Of a stretch of 21,834 nt of DNA, positions 1-5,794 are shown piece by piece. Source of the stretch: a virus; IMG/VR virus record IMGVR_UViG_3300020172_005612, positions 1 through 21,834 of that record. One strand, given 5' to 3'. Below the pieces are notes generated by a model that was not told where the DNA came from, made no database searches, and saw only the letters and a list, made by a program, of their open reading frames with translations. Position 1 is the first letter of the stretch; each line of letters opens with the position of its first letter. A program made the position numbers and the translations under genes.

Positions 1-86
1 CTTCCAGCCAAAACTAGGCCGCTCGCAACATGCCAGCCACCAACTTGACCAGATCCTATCTTACCACTTGTAACAGCGTTATTTGC
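1..86 (-). repeat. Fibre module repeat, copy 1 (partial)
   Basis: Bases 1-86 match 1015-1100 at an offset of 1014 bases (338 codons), and more loosely the block starting at 2383. All encode a variant of SGQ[VI]GG[WF]H[IVL]-x-SGL followed by AGS. The module is cut by the window edge here. Confidence 0.65.
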
Positions 87-2570
87 AATATCTTCTGAAG
101 CAACAGCGCCAGATGCAATTAATTCACCTGTGATGCTTCCGCTGGCTATATGATATGTTCCAATAGAACCGCTTGCTATCAAACCGCTTGTTATTCCGGC
201 AGTAGCTATGCTTACTGTTACAGCCCCAGAACCGTTGTAAGAACCGCCAGCAAGTCCTGTCCCGATTGTTAAAGTTGAATTGCTATAAGAACCGCCAAGA
301 GTCGTGGTAGAACCATTAATTGTAATAGAATTATTTACAAGATTGCTATTTTCTACAGACCCTTGTGCTATATGTGCTCCGCCAATTTGCCCACTAGCTA
401 TATCACCACTTCTTACTGCTCCATCAGCAAGGTGACCAGTACCGATTTGTCCGCTTGAAATATTGCCACTAGTTACTGCGCCACTTCCAAGCATAACATT
501 AGTAATGCCAGCATTAGCTACACTTATTGTTACTGACCCAGATCCATTATATGGTCCGCCTGTTAGCCCATCGCCAGCAGTCAAATTAGCGTTTGCGTAA
601 CTACCGCCTAAAGTAGTTGAAGCTCCGTTGATAGAAATTGAATTGTTAACAAGATTTGCATTTGTAATAGTGCTTGGAGCTATATGATTTCCACCAATTT
701 GGCCAGATGCTATGCTTCCAGAAACAACCGCATTTGCATATATATTTCCAGATCTAATTGCTCCAGAACTTATATTGAACCAATCAACGATACCAGAAGC
801 AATTTTGCCAGAGACAACCGCATCATTCGCAATCAGATTGCTGATTATACCGCCGCTTGATATTCCCAAAGTCATAGGAACAGAGCCATTGAAGCTGCTT
901 CCGCTACTTAGGCTTAAACCACTAGAAATAGTTAGAGGCTCTACAGCTACACCACCGCTGACTGTTGCATTGACTGTATACCTGTTGTTGGCATCAATTG
1001 TAACGCTTACATTGCTTCCAGCTATTACCAATCCACTAGCAATGTGCCATCCGCCAACTTGTCCAGAACCTATCTTGCCACTTGTTACTGCATTATCAGC
1101 AATATCAGCATTTATAACTGCACCACTAGCTATGTGCTCTGATGTTATACTACCACTTGCTATAGCAAACTGCCCGACTGAACCAGACGCTATACTTCCG
1201 CTTACTACTATGCCTGATGCAAGTATACCGAATATCTCACCACCAGAATTTATATAAGCCAAAACATTTCCACTTAAGGTAGAAATATTCATTCCCAAGG
1301 GGAAGCTTATATTGCCATAAATAGTTCCAGAAATAGTATTTGTATTACCAATTATTGTTGTATTCGAACCATGTCCTGAAGCTTGATAACCAATAACTAT
1401 CGAATTTTGTTGTCCAGAAGATCCAGTTGCGCCGTATCCAACAAAAATATTATTATTTCCTGGGCCGCCTGCTCCATGCCCTATTGCTACATTGTTGTTG
1501 CCACTTCTATTAGAGAGCAGAGTGTTTCCGCCCACTGAAACGTTATAGGCTCCACCGCTCATGCTATTTTGAGCACCAAATCCTACTGCAACATTGTAAT
1601 CATTTGTTGTATATCTTAAGGCTTGGTATCCTATAGCAACATTTCTTGCGCCTCGAGCAAATTCCATGACCTGATGGCCAATTGCAACATTAAATATACC
1701 GCTGCCATTTACTTGCATAGCATTTCTACCGATAGCAATATTTCCACTACCAGTATTATTTTGCAAGGCTTGGAACCCTACAGCTACATTACTCTCTCCT
1801 CCAGAACTAAATTGTAAAGCTCCAGCCCCAATAGCTACATTTCTGCTGCCTATAGTGTTTTCAGAGAGGGCTCCGTTGCCAACAGCAACATTTGATAAGC
1901 CCGTTGGAGAATTCGATGCTAAAGCATTTGTTCCAAAAGCAACATTTCCGCTTACACTACTGCCGCCAGTACCAATATTAATGTTATTAACAATTAAATC
2001 AGAATATAGAGTAAGACCACTTGAGACATGATAGCCATTAATTGAACCACTAGCAATACTACCGCTAACTACAGAAGCATCTCCAAGATAACCGCTTGTA
2101 ACCTGACCAGATTTTAGAGAAAAATCTAAACCAGATGCAAAATGCACTGCACCAATACTTCCAGAAGCAATTGTTCCACTATTTACAGATCCATCACCAA
2201 GAAGCCCGCTGACAACGCCACCGCTTCTAATTCCTATTACTGCTGGATTTGAGCCATCAAAATAAGAACCGCTGTTTAGTGCCAGACCGCTTGTGACAGT
2301 AAGAGTACTAACAGCCACGCCACCACTTACTGTGGCACTTATTTGATAATGATTATTACCATCAACATTTATTGTTACATTGCTTCCTGCTGTTATGAGA
2401 CCGCTTTCAAGATGAAATCCACCAATTTGACCAGAGGCAATATTGCCACTAAAAATAGAATTATTTGCAATTTGCCCACTTGATAAAAATCCAGATGTTT
2501 TCAAGGCATAAAGCGAATCTGCTCTTGCTTTTGTTAAACCAGGATTAAAGTTAGGTTGTGAATTTATCAT
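1..2570 (-). CDS. Long repetitive phage tail fibre / adhesin (partial, runs off the left edge)
   Basis: Open frame of about 856 codons from ATG at 2570 to the window edge with no stop, so the C-terminus is missing. It probably forms a trimeric fibre that contacts the host surface. The N-terminus (MINSQPNFNPGLTKARADSL) may be the virion-anchoring part. Residues about 30-190 and 448 onward are Ser/Gly/Ile repeats of the type SGSIASGQIGG-HIASG, as seen in beta-helical phage fibres. Residues about 206-410 are about 13 repeats of NVA[IV]G-x-x-AL with a 16-18 residue period, the pattern of YadA-head-like left-handed beta-rolls. Longer modules recur: an ASG-x-V/NATVSGGVAV module at residues about 41-120 and about 490-575, and a 104-residue module twice near the left edge. 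The start lies 2 bases after the stop of the 150-residue gene, so the two are probably co-transcribed. Fibre class is well supported; receptor and C-terminal chaperone or tip are unknown. Confidence 0.85.
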   Translation of the reverse strand, partial: MINSQPNFNPGLTKARADSLYALKTSGFLSSGQIANNSIFSGNIASGQIGGFHLESGLITAGSNVTINVDGNNHYQISATVSGGVAVSTLTVTSGLALNSGSYFDGSNPAVIGIRSGGVVSGLLGDGSVNSGTIASGSIGAVHFASGLDFSLKSGQVTSGYLGDASVVSGSIASGSINGYHVSSGLTLYSDLIVNNINIGTGGSSVSGNVAFGTNALASNSPTGLSNVAVGNGALSENTIGSRNVAIGAGALQFSSGGESNVAVGFQALQNNTGSGNIAIGRNAMQVNGSGIFNVAIGHQVMEFARGARNVAIGYQALRYTTNDYNVAVGFGAQNSMSGGAYNVSVGGNTLLSNRSGNNNVAIGHGAGGPGNNNIFVGYGATGSSGQQNSIVIGYQASGHGSNTTIIGNTNTISGTIYGNISFPLGMNISTLSGNVLAYINSGGEIFGILASGIVVSGSIASGSVGQFAIASGSITSEHIASGAVINADIADNAVTSGKIGSGQVGGWHIASGLVIAGSNVSVTIDANNRYTVNATVSGGVAVEPLTISSGLSLSSGSSFNGSVPMTLGISSGGIISNLIANDAVVSGKIASGIVDWFNISSGAIRSGNIYANAVVSGSIASGQIGGNHIAPSTITNANLVNNSISINGASTTLGGSYANANLTAGDGLTGGPYNGSGSVTISVANAGITNVMLGSGAVTSGNISSGQIGTGHLADGAVRSGDIASGQIGGAHIAQGSVENSNLVNNSITINGSTTTLGGSYSNSTLTIGTGLAGGSYNGSGAVTVSIATAGITSGLIASGSIGTYHIASGSITGELIASGAVASEDIANNAVTSGKIGSGQVGGWHVASGLVLAG
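217..664 (-). repeat. 312-base direct repeat pair in the fibre gene (104-residue module)
   Basis: Bases 217-352 and 529-664 are clearly similar at an offset of 312 bases (104 codons). Both encode NSI[ST]INGxxTTLGGSY followed by LTxGxGLxGGxYNGSG. The similarity continues to the left in coding direction-independent fashion: the blocks after 361 and 673 both encode a G-Q-I-G-G-x-HIA segment. The copies have diverged at the DNA level but keep the frame. Confidence 0.7.
1015..1100 (-). repeat. Fibre module repeat, copy 2
   Basis: Similar to 1-86 (offset 1014) and, more weakly, to the block from 2383. In the coding direction it is followed by the TVNATVSGGVAV module, which also follows the copy at 2383. 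So the whole unit of about 80 residues was duplicated within the gene. Confidence 0.65.
1341..1955 (-). repeat. YadA-head-like NVA[IV]G repeat array inside the fibre gene
   Basis: Encodes fibre residues about 206-410. NVAFG, NVAVG, NVAIG, NIAIG, NVSVG, NIFVG and similar pentapeptides recur every 16-18 residues, usually followed by xxAL. This periodicity is typical of trimeric left-handed beta-roll adhesin heads and of some phage fibres. On either side lie Ser-Gly-Ile repeats of a different type, so this is a distinct domain inserted in the fibre shaft. Confidence 0.75.
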
Positions 2571-2572
2571 CT

Positions 2573-3025
2573 TTAAACACCAATGTAGGAAACTGTTTGT
2601 GAAGAAGCGCTAGCTATAAGGTAGATTTTATCCGTATTGTCAATTGGAATCGAAACACCTTCTCCTGCTCCCAATTCAAATCCAGTACTAGTTGTTACTC
2701 CGCTTACTCCAACATAAACGGTGCCACTATTGTCGTTAGATGCCTTGATTGTTACAGCTAAATAAATTTGATTACTAGGCAATTGTACTTCTGATGTGCC
2801 TACTAATTGTTGTCCATAGACCATCGTATCACGAGCTACTTGCTGATCTGATGCGACAACAACTGGCTTGCTATTTGCGCTTGTTTGTATACCTTGTGCC
2901 GCTTCCCTGACTACCAATCCTACAGCCACCGAAGAAGGCAAGGCGTTTGCCAAACCAGCAGCACTGTTATCAGCATCTGTGATCTGTATTGGCATCGCCT
3001 GTTGTATTCGTGTTAGATCAGCCAT
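2573..3025 (-). CDS. Small beta-rich phage virion protein (fibre-linked)
   Basis: 150 residues. The first 30 residues contain a polar segment (MADLTRIQQAMPIQITDADN). The C-terminal half is a predicted beta-sandwich with the pattern GTVYVGVSGVTTSTGF, then EGVSIPID, then a short strand set ending in VSYIGV. This pattern is common in small tail- or capsid-associated proteins of large phages, although the exact role is not established. The start has a good Shine-Dalgarno sequence (AAGGTGG) and a perfect T4-late-type TATAAATA upstream. It lies 2 bases upstream of the fibre start, which suggests an accessory of the fibre such as an adaptor or attachment protein; that is inference from position. Confidence 0.6.
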   Translation of the reverse strand: MADLTRIQQAMPIQITDADNSAAGLANALPSSVAVGLVVREAAQGIQTSANSKPVVVASDQQVARDTMVYGQQLVGTSEVQLPSNQIYLAVTIKASNDNSGTVYVGVSGVTTSTGFELGAGEGVSIPIDNTDKIYLIASASSQTVSYIGV

Positions 3026-3052
3026 TCAACCACCTTATATTAAAACTAAAAG

Positions 3053-3060
3053 TATTTATA
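3053..3060 (-). promoter_or_regulatory. Candidate T4-type late promoter (TATAAATA)
   Basis: On the minus strand TATAAATA lies about 28 bases upstream of the ATG at 3025, leaving room for a short leader with the AAGGTGG ribosome site. TATAAATA is the consensus for T4 gp55-dependent late promoters. Several exact matches are expected by chance in DNA this AT-rich, and one lies inside a gene at 13211-13218. Support is therefore the position in front of a fibre operon, not the match alone. Confidence 0.45.
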
Positions 3061-3172
3061 TTCTACAAAGCAAAAGTGTAGCAATCTAACTTCTAGATTC
3101 CTGAAACTCTTTGAAAGCATTCATTATAAAATATATATTATCAATCTAAGATAAAGTGATTAAAATATTAAT

Positions 3173-3847
3173 CTAGACAAAAGATAGAAACGTTTGTGTT
3201 TCTGAATCATACTCATAAATCATTTTTGTCATAGGAGAAGCAAGCATTCCCCTATGAATATTTCCAACCACAGATATTAGCACATCAAGCGGCAAAGATG
3301 AATTAGAGAATAATTTTGTTACATAATTGCCTATTACTATCAATTTGTAAAACCACCAAGGCACCATATCCTTAACTAAAAAAGCTCCTCCCAAGTCAAA
3401 TCCACAATTTCCATACATTTGCTTGACTGCTTCAGTACAATAAAAAGCATTAGGATCGATAAAATTAAAATCATAACTTGGATCCATATCCAAAAATCTT
3501 TTAATTTGATAATCTAAACACAAATTATCTTTTTCAGTTTTTTCATTGAGTCTACAAACACAAAAATCTGTAGCTCCCCAATTATCAAACCAATCAACTA
3601 CTCTTAACTTTCTTGTTCCCCAATCTGACACATCTATTGCATAATACTCACCATTTTCAACTTGTATTAATGTTGCATGAGAATATGGAGAATGAGTAAA
3701 TTTTTGTATCCATTTGCCAAAAGGAATGCCTAATGGTCCTCTCACAGATGAAGCAGAATAAACAATATCGCCAGTCTCAAGACCTACTTTTTGTAGCTCT
3801 GTAACTATTATTTTCCGCTTTTCATATAAAGGACCGTGTACAAACAT
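3173..3847 (-). CDS. Permuted NlpC/P60-like (YiiX/papain-like) cysteine amidase or peptidase
   Basis: 224 residues. The order of motifs is that of circularly permuted papain-fold enzymes of the YiiX/NlpC-P60 superfamily. GDIVYSAS (about 26-33) is followed by SPYSHATLIQ with the probable catalytic His57. A strand with Asp72 comes next, and FYCTEAV carries the probable nucleophile Cys137. Family members hydrolyse amide or ester bonds in peptidoglycan, lipids or protein conjugates; the substrate here is unknown. No signal peptide is visible, although residues about 155-180 are rather hydrophobic. The start is fixed by an AGGAGA ribosome site that overlaps the TAG stop of the methyltransferase gene, so the two genes are translationally linked. 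Possible roles are a virion-borne lysin or a host-modifying hydrolase. Confidence 0.65.
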   Translation of the reverse strand: MFVHGPLYEKRKIIVTELQKVGLETGDIVYSASSVRGPLGIPFGKWIQKFTHSPYSHATLIQVENGEYYAIDVSDWGTRKLRVVDWFDNWGATDFCVCRLNEKTEKDNLCLDYQIKRFLDMDPSYDFNFIDPNAFYCTEAVKQMYGNCGFDLGGAFLVKDMVPWWFYKLIVIGNYVTKLFSNSSLPLDVLISVVGNIHRGMLASPMTKMIYEYDSETQTFLSFV

Positions 3848-3850
3848 AAA

Positions 3851-3856
3851 TCTCCT
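3851..3856 (-). promoter_or_regulatory. Shine-Dalgarno site overlapping the upstream stop codon
   Basis: AGGAGA on the minus strand shares bases with the TAG stop (3857-3855) of the methyltransferase gene and sits 3 bases before the ATG at 3847. This indicates coupled translation of methyltransferase and amidase and fixes the amidase start. Confidence 0.7.
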
Positions 3857-4505
3857 AGTTGGAAATCATCCAGAAAAAATTGTCTTTCTTAATTAGTGTT
3901 TTATTTCTTGTTTTGCAAAAATCATAAACAGCAGCTTTGACTCCATCCCAATTTAAATCATGGCCAAACATAACTCCATGAGGAGATAATAAATTATAAT
4001 ATAATCGTATATCAGTTGAAACACTATCAAAACTATGATCGCCATCAATATAAATCATATCAAACTGTATGTTTCTTCCCTTAAAAACCTCTGCTGCTAC
4101 TACACTTGGCAGCGGAACAGGAGTGATGTAATCCTGCATGCCATAATGACAAACATTAACTAAAAATTGATAATAAATTGTGGGATACCCATGATCAAAA
4201 CACAATTCCCTACCACCTTCACCATGAGTAAAATAAAACTCAGATGACCCCAACCAAGTATCAATACAAACAATATGCCCGTCAATTTTACTGTTTTTAA
4301 GTGCTTTGGCCATGTTTATAGCAGATTGGCCTTTATAAGTACCAACTTCGGCTATTACTTTTGGTTTATATCTTGATATTAATTCATTGAATATTTTATC
4401 TTCGCCACCCCATCCAAACAAATCAACATCACAATTCTGAAACTGAAACCCTTCAAATGGGTTGCCATAAGGCAGCAAAGATCGAAATCTAGTTTTGAAA
4501 TCCAT
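3855..4505 (-). CDS. Class I SAM-dependent methyltransferase (Methyltransf_24-like)
   Basis: 216 residues. A Rossmann-type SAM fold is visible. Motif I is VIAEVGTYKGQSA (about 50-62). It is followed by HIVCIDTWLGS (about 77-87), whose acidic Asp82 is expected at the ribose-binding strand. FDMIYIDGDHSFDSVSTDI (about 148-166) and a late SPHGVMFGHDL strand follow. The IDGDH motif with a downstream GHD is typical of the Methyltransf_24 / cephalosporin-hydroxylase-like group, often involved in sugar or small-molecule modification. The true substrate is unknown; modification of virion or host surface glycans is only a guess. The ATG lies inside a perfect inverted repeat and has no clear ribosome site. 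TAG stop overlaps the ribosome site of the amidase gene. Confidence 0.7.
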   Translation of the reverse strand: MDFKTRFRSLLPYGNPFEGFQFQNCDVDLFGWGGEDKIFNELISRYKPKVIAEVGTYKGQSAINMAKALKNSKIDGHIVCIDTWLGSSEFYFTHGEGGRELCFDHGYPTIYYQFLVNVCHYGMQDYITPVPLPSVVAAEVFKGRNIQFDMIYIDGDHSFDSVSTDIRLYYNLLSPHGVMFGHDLNWDGVKAAVYDFCKTRNKTLIKKDNFFWMISN

Positions 4506-4534
4506 GAAAGTAAATTAGTAAAAACTTTCATGGA
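4501..4534 (-). promoter_or_regulatory. Perfect 10-base inverted repeat covering the methyltransferase start codon
   Basis: TCCATGAAAG (4501-4510) and CTTTCATGGA (4525-4534) are exact inverted copies separated by 14 bases. On the minus-strand transcript the AUG of the methyltransferase (4505-4503) falls in the 3' arm and would be paired in the hairpin. A second AUG (4531) lies in the 5' arm, but it is out of frame and opens a different short frame. No Shine-Dalgarno sequence is seen in front of the 4505 start. This could be a translational switch or a protein-binding operator. Confidence 0.5.
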
Positions 4535-4572
4535 TATAAACTATTTCACTTCTTTTTATTTTTATGATCCTT

Positions 4573-4613
4573 GAGCCAAGAACCCCCCTGACTTTAGTCG
4601 GGGGAGAATGTCA
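4573..4613 (+). other. GC-rich hairpin 1, resembling an IS200/IS605 (omega-RNA) end
   Basis: GAGCCAAGAA is followed by a CCCCC(T)GAC / GTCGGGGG stem (4584-4604) with a TTTA loop and one bulged T, then AGAATGTCA. The GA-A-CCCC stem GGGGAG-ATGTCA layout is like the right ends of some IS200/IS605 elements, from memory of such elements. Alternatively, on the minus strand it is a hairpin followed by GTTCTT and may act as a terminator. Confidence 0.4.
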
Positions 4614-4644
4614 ATTAATATTATAAACCCATTTTATAGTTAAC

Positions 4645-4689
4645 GAGCCAGAAAACCCCGCACTCTTCAGGTGCGGGGATGAATGGCTC
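4645..4689. other. GC-rich hairpin 2 with closing GAGCCA/TGGCTC stem; possible minus-strand terminator
   Basis: The inner stem CCCCGCAC / GTGCGGGG (4656-4663 with 4671-4678) has a 7-base loop and is enclosed by GAGCCA (4645-4650) pairing with TGGCTC (4684-4689). Read on the minus strand, the stem is followed directly by TTTTCT, as in a factor-independent terminator, which would end transcripts from the gp13-like gene. Read on the plus strand, the two-tier structure and the GAAAACCCC entry look like a mobile-element end. Both readings remain open. Confidence 0.5.
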
Positions 4690-4710
4690 TAAGTAAAATA
4701 TTTACAAAAA

Positions 4711-4802
4711 CAGGTGGAGTCGTTGGCATTAGTCAAGGCTGTGAAACCTGAAGCCCCTAGTTCAATTTGAGCGTAGCGAAAAATTGACTAGGGGTAGTTC
4801 AC
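4711..4802 (+). ncRNA. Omega-RNA-like / IS200-IS605 right-end remnant without tnpB
   Basis: CAGGT (4711-4715) can pair with ACCTG (4746-4750). GTGAA (4741-4745) can pair with TTCAC (4798-4802). A long stem CCCCTAGT(T)CAATTT with AAATTGACTAGGGG (4754-4794) lies within them, with a GAGCGTAGCGA loop. The order GTGAA, GAAGCCCC, long stem, GGGGTAGTTCAC is what I recall from cyanobacterial IS200/IS605 elements downstream of tnpB, where it forms the 3' part of the TnpB guide RNA. If so, the guide would begin at 4803. No tnpA or tnpB is present in the window, and the 70 bases after it carry no gene. It may be a decayed element, a stand-alone guide RNA, or an unrelated structured RNA. Confidence 0.45.
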
Positions 4803-4878
4803 TTGTCAAAAACATGCCAGTTGCCTCTTGTGCCAATTTGTATAATAACGCAAAAAGCATTGCAAACAAGATAAAAAT

Positions 4879-5751
4879 CTAATCGAGAGTAATTGGTAAA
4901 ATATCACCATATCTTGTTATCAAACGCTCTTCCCAATCTTTCTTTTCTTGGTTGCCTTCTTGTAACAATGTATCACCATCTAGCTGTACTCCACCACCGG
5001 GGCCAGGTGGGTTTTTGATCTTAGACCTAATTCTGCCTAACATAATTTTTGCATATGCTAATGCGCCTTCCTGCATAACTTGCTGCACTCTTCCCCAATC
5101 ATTGTTTTTCTGTAAATAATGTACTACAACACGATGTGCTCTATAAGGTATAGGATAAATTTTTATTGTTTGATATCCGCCATAGAATTCCCAACCACCG
5201 ATATTTGATGCTAATCTTGAATACGTCTGTTCGTATCCCTTATACAAACTCCATTCTCCTGCTCTACCCCATATTGGTTGTACAGGGTCTATTAATCCGC
5301 CTTGTATACTAGCATATGCACCACCTGGATAAAAGTATTCAACAGGTATTGCTCCTCCAAGATCGCTTGATTGAAATGAGAACGTACCTGTTTCCTTATA
5401 AAATACGTTGCGAATGTATCCAATATCTGGTGGCATGGTATAAATACTTTGCCCCGGAATGGTATTAAATACATAATATTGAAAATACTCTCTTGGAGCC
5501 CATTCTTCCAAAACTTGCAAAGCCAAATCAACTGCTGCGTCTAATTGCTGTTCATCTAATTCAATTTGTACTACTGGAGCACCTAACATAAGCAGAACAA
5601 AATCTTTTAATTGGTCTCGTATTTTTCCACGATTTGGTCTTGCACTCAAAGAAGCAATATCTAAAGGGTCTGAAACCCCTAGGTTACTTCCTGTCCCATT
5701 GCAATTGAAACTAGTAGGCTTTTGGAGGTAAATACAATTTGAATTACTCAT
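4879..5751 (-). CDS. T4 gp13-like neck / head-completion (adaptor) protein
   Basis: 290 residues. After a variable polar N-terminus, residues about 43-85 read IRDQLKDFVLLMLGAPVVQI, then ELDEQQLDAAVDLALQVLEEW. This is the helical start of phage neck/adaptor proteins of the T4 gp13 type, where a LGAP-V-x-[IV]-E segment is followed by an acidic helix. A beta-rich middle with GQSIYTMPPDIGYIRNV follows, also usual in this family. The C-terminal part is helical (QEGALAYAKIMLGRIR). Such proteins seal the portal after packaging and form the ring to which the tail joins. The gene is on the opposite strand from the gp14-, gp15- and sheath-like genes, unlike T4. The ATG at 5751 lacks an obvious Shine-Dalgarno sequence; a GATAAATA lies 9 bases upstream and could be a weak late promoter. 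Confidence 0.75.
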   Translation of the reverse strand: MSNSNCIYLQKPTSFNCNGTGSNLGVSDPLDIASLSARPNRGKIRDQLKDFVLLMLGAPVVQIELDEQQLDAAVDLALQVLEEWAPREYFQYYVFNTIPGQSIYTMPPDIGYIRNVFYKETGTFSFQSSDLGGAIPVEYFYPGGAYASIQGGLIDPVQPIWGRAGEWSLYKGYEQTYSRLASNIGGWEFYGGYQTIKIYPIPYRAHRVVVHYLQKNNDWGRVQQVMQEGALAYAKIMLGRIRSKIKNPPGPGGGVQLDGDTLLQEGNQEKKDWEERLITRYGDILPITLD

Positions 5752-5794
5752 AATACATATATTTATCGCAAACTAAATTATAATTGGTGAAAAA
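5752..5794. promoter_or_regulatory. 43-base divergent intergenic region
   Basis: The region separates the leftward neck gene and the rightward 990-residue gene, so it should serve both directions if each has its own promoter. On the plus strand TATAAT is found at 5779-5784, and GGTGA is the ribosome site for the ATG at 5795. On the minus strand GATAAATA, one mismatch from the T4 late consensus, is present at 5767-5760. It is short for two full promoters, which favours minimal late-type promoters. Confidence 0.35.

Larger units (their letters stand above)
4506..4878. other. 373-base gap without a protein gene
   Basis: The gap lies between the gp13-like gene (stop at 4879) and the methyltransferase start. 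It holds, in order, the start-codon inverted repeat, three GC-rich hairpins and a quiet stretch (4803-4878). The quiet stretch has a TATAAT at 4841-4846 on the plus strand but no convincing -35 partner. GC content of the hairpins contrasts with the AT-rich surroundings. I see no coding frame of note in either strand. Confidence 0.6.

Noticed and set aside
712-1257. Plus-strand open frame of 181 codons, rich in Leu, Pro and Ile
   Set aside because: It is antisense to the fibre gene, whose repeats keep this frame open. It shows repetitive composition mirrored from the Ser-Gly-Ile repeats.
1-2570. Regular DNA repeats that could suggest a CRISPR array or tandem non-coding repeats
   Set aside because: The repeats are imperfect, keep a reading frame on the minus strand and vary at third codon positions; there are no identical repeats with unique spacers.
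4645-4689. A tRNA or tRNA-like gene
   Set aside because: The two-tier hairpin lacks cloverleaf arms, an anticodon stem and a T-arm; no tRNA was seen anywhere in the window.
4841-4846. TATAAT as a plus-strand promoter in the hairpin-rich gap
   Set aside because: There is no good -35 at 16-18 bases, and it would only produce antisense RNA to the gp13-like gene; not strong enough to list as a promoter.
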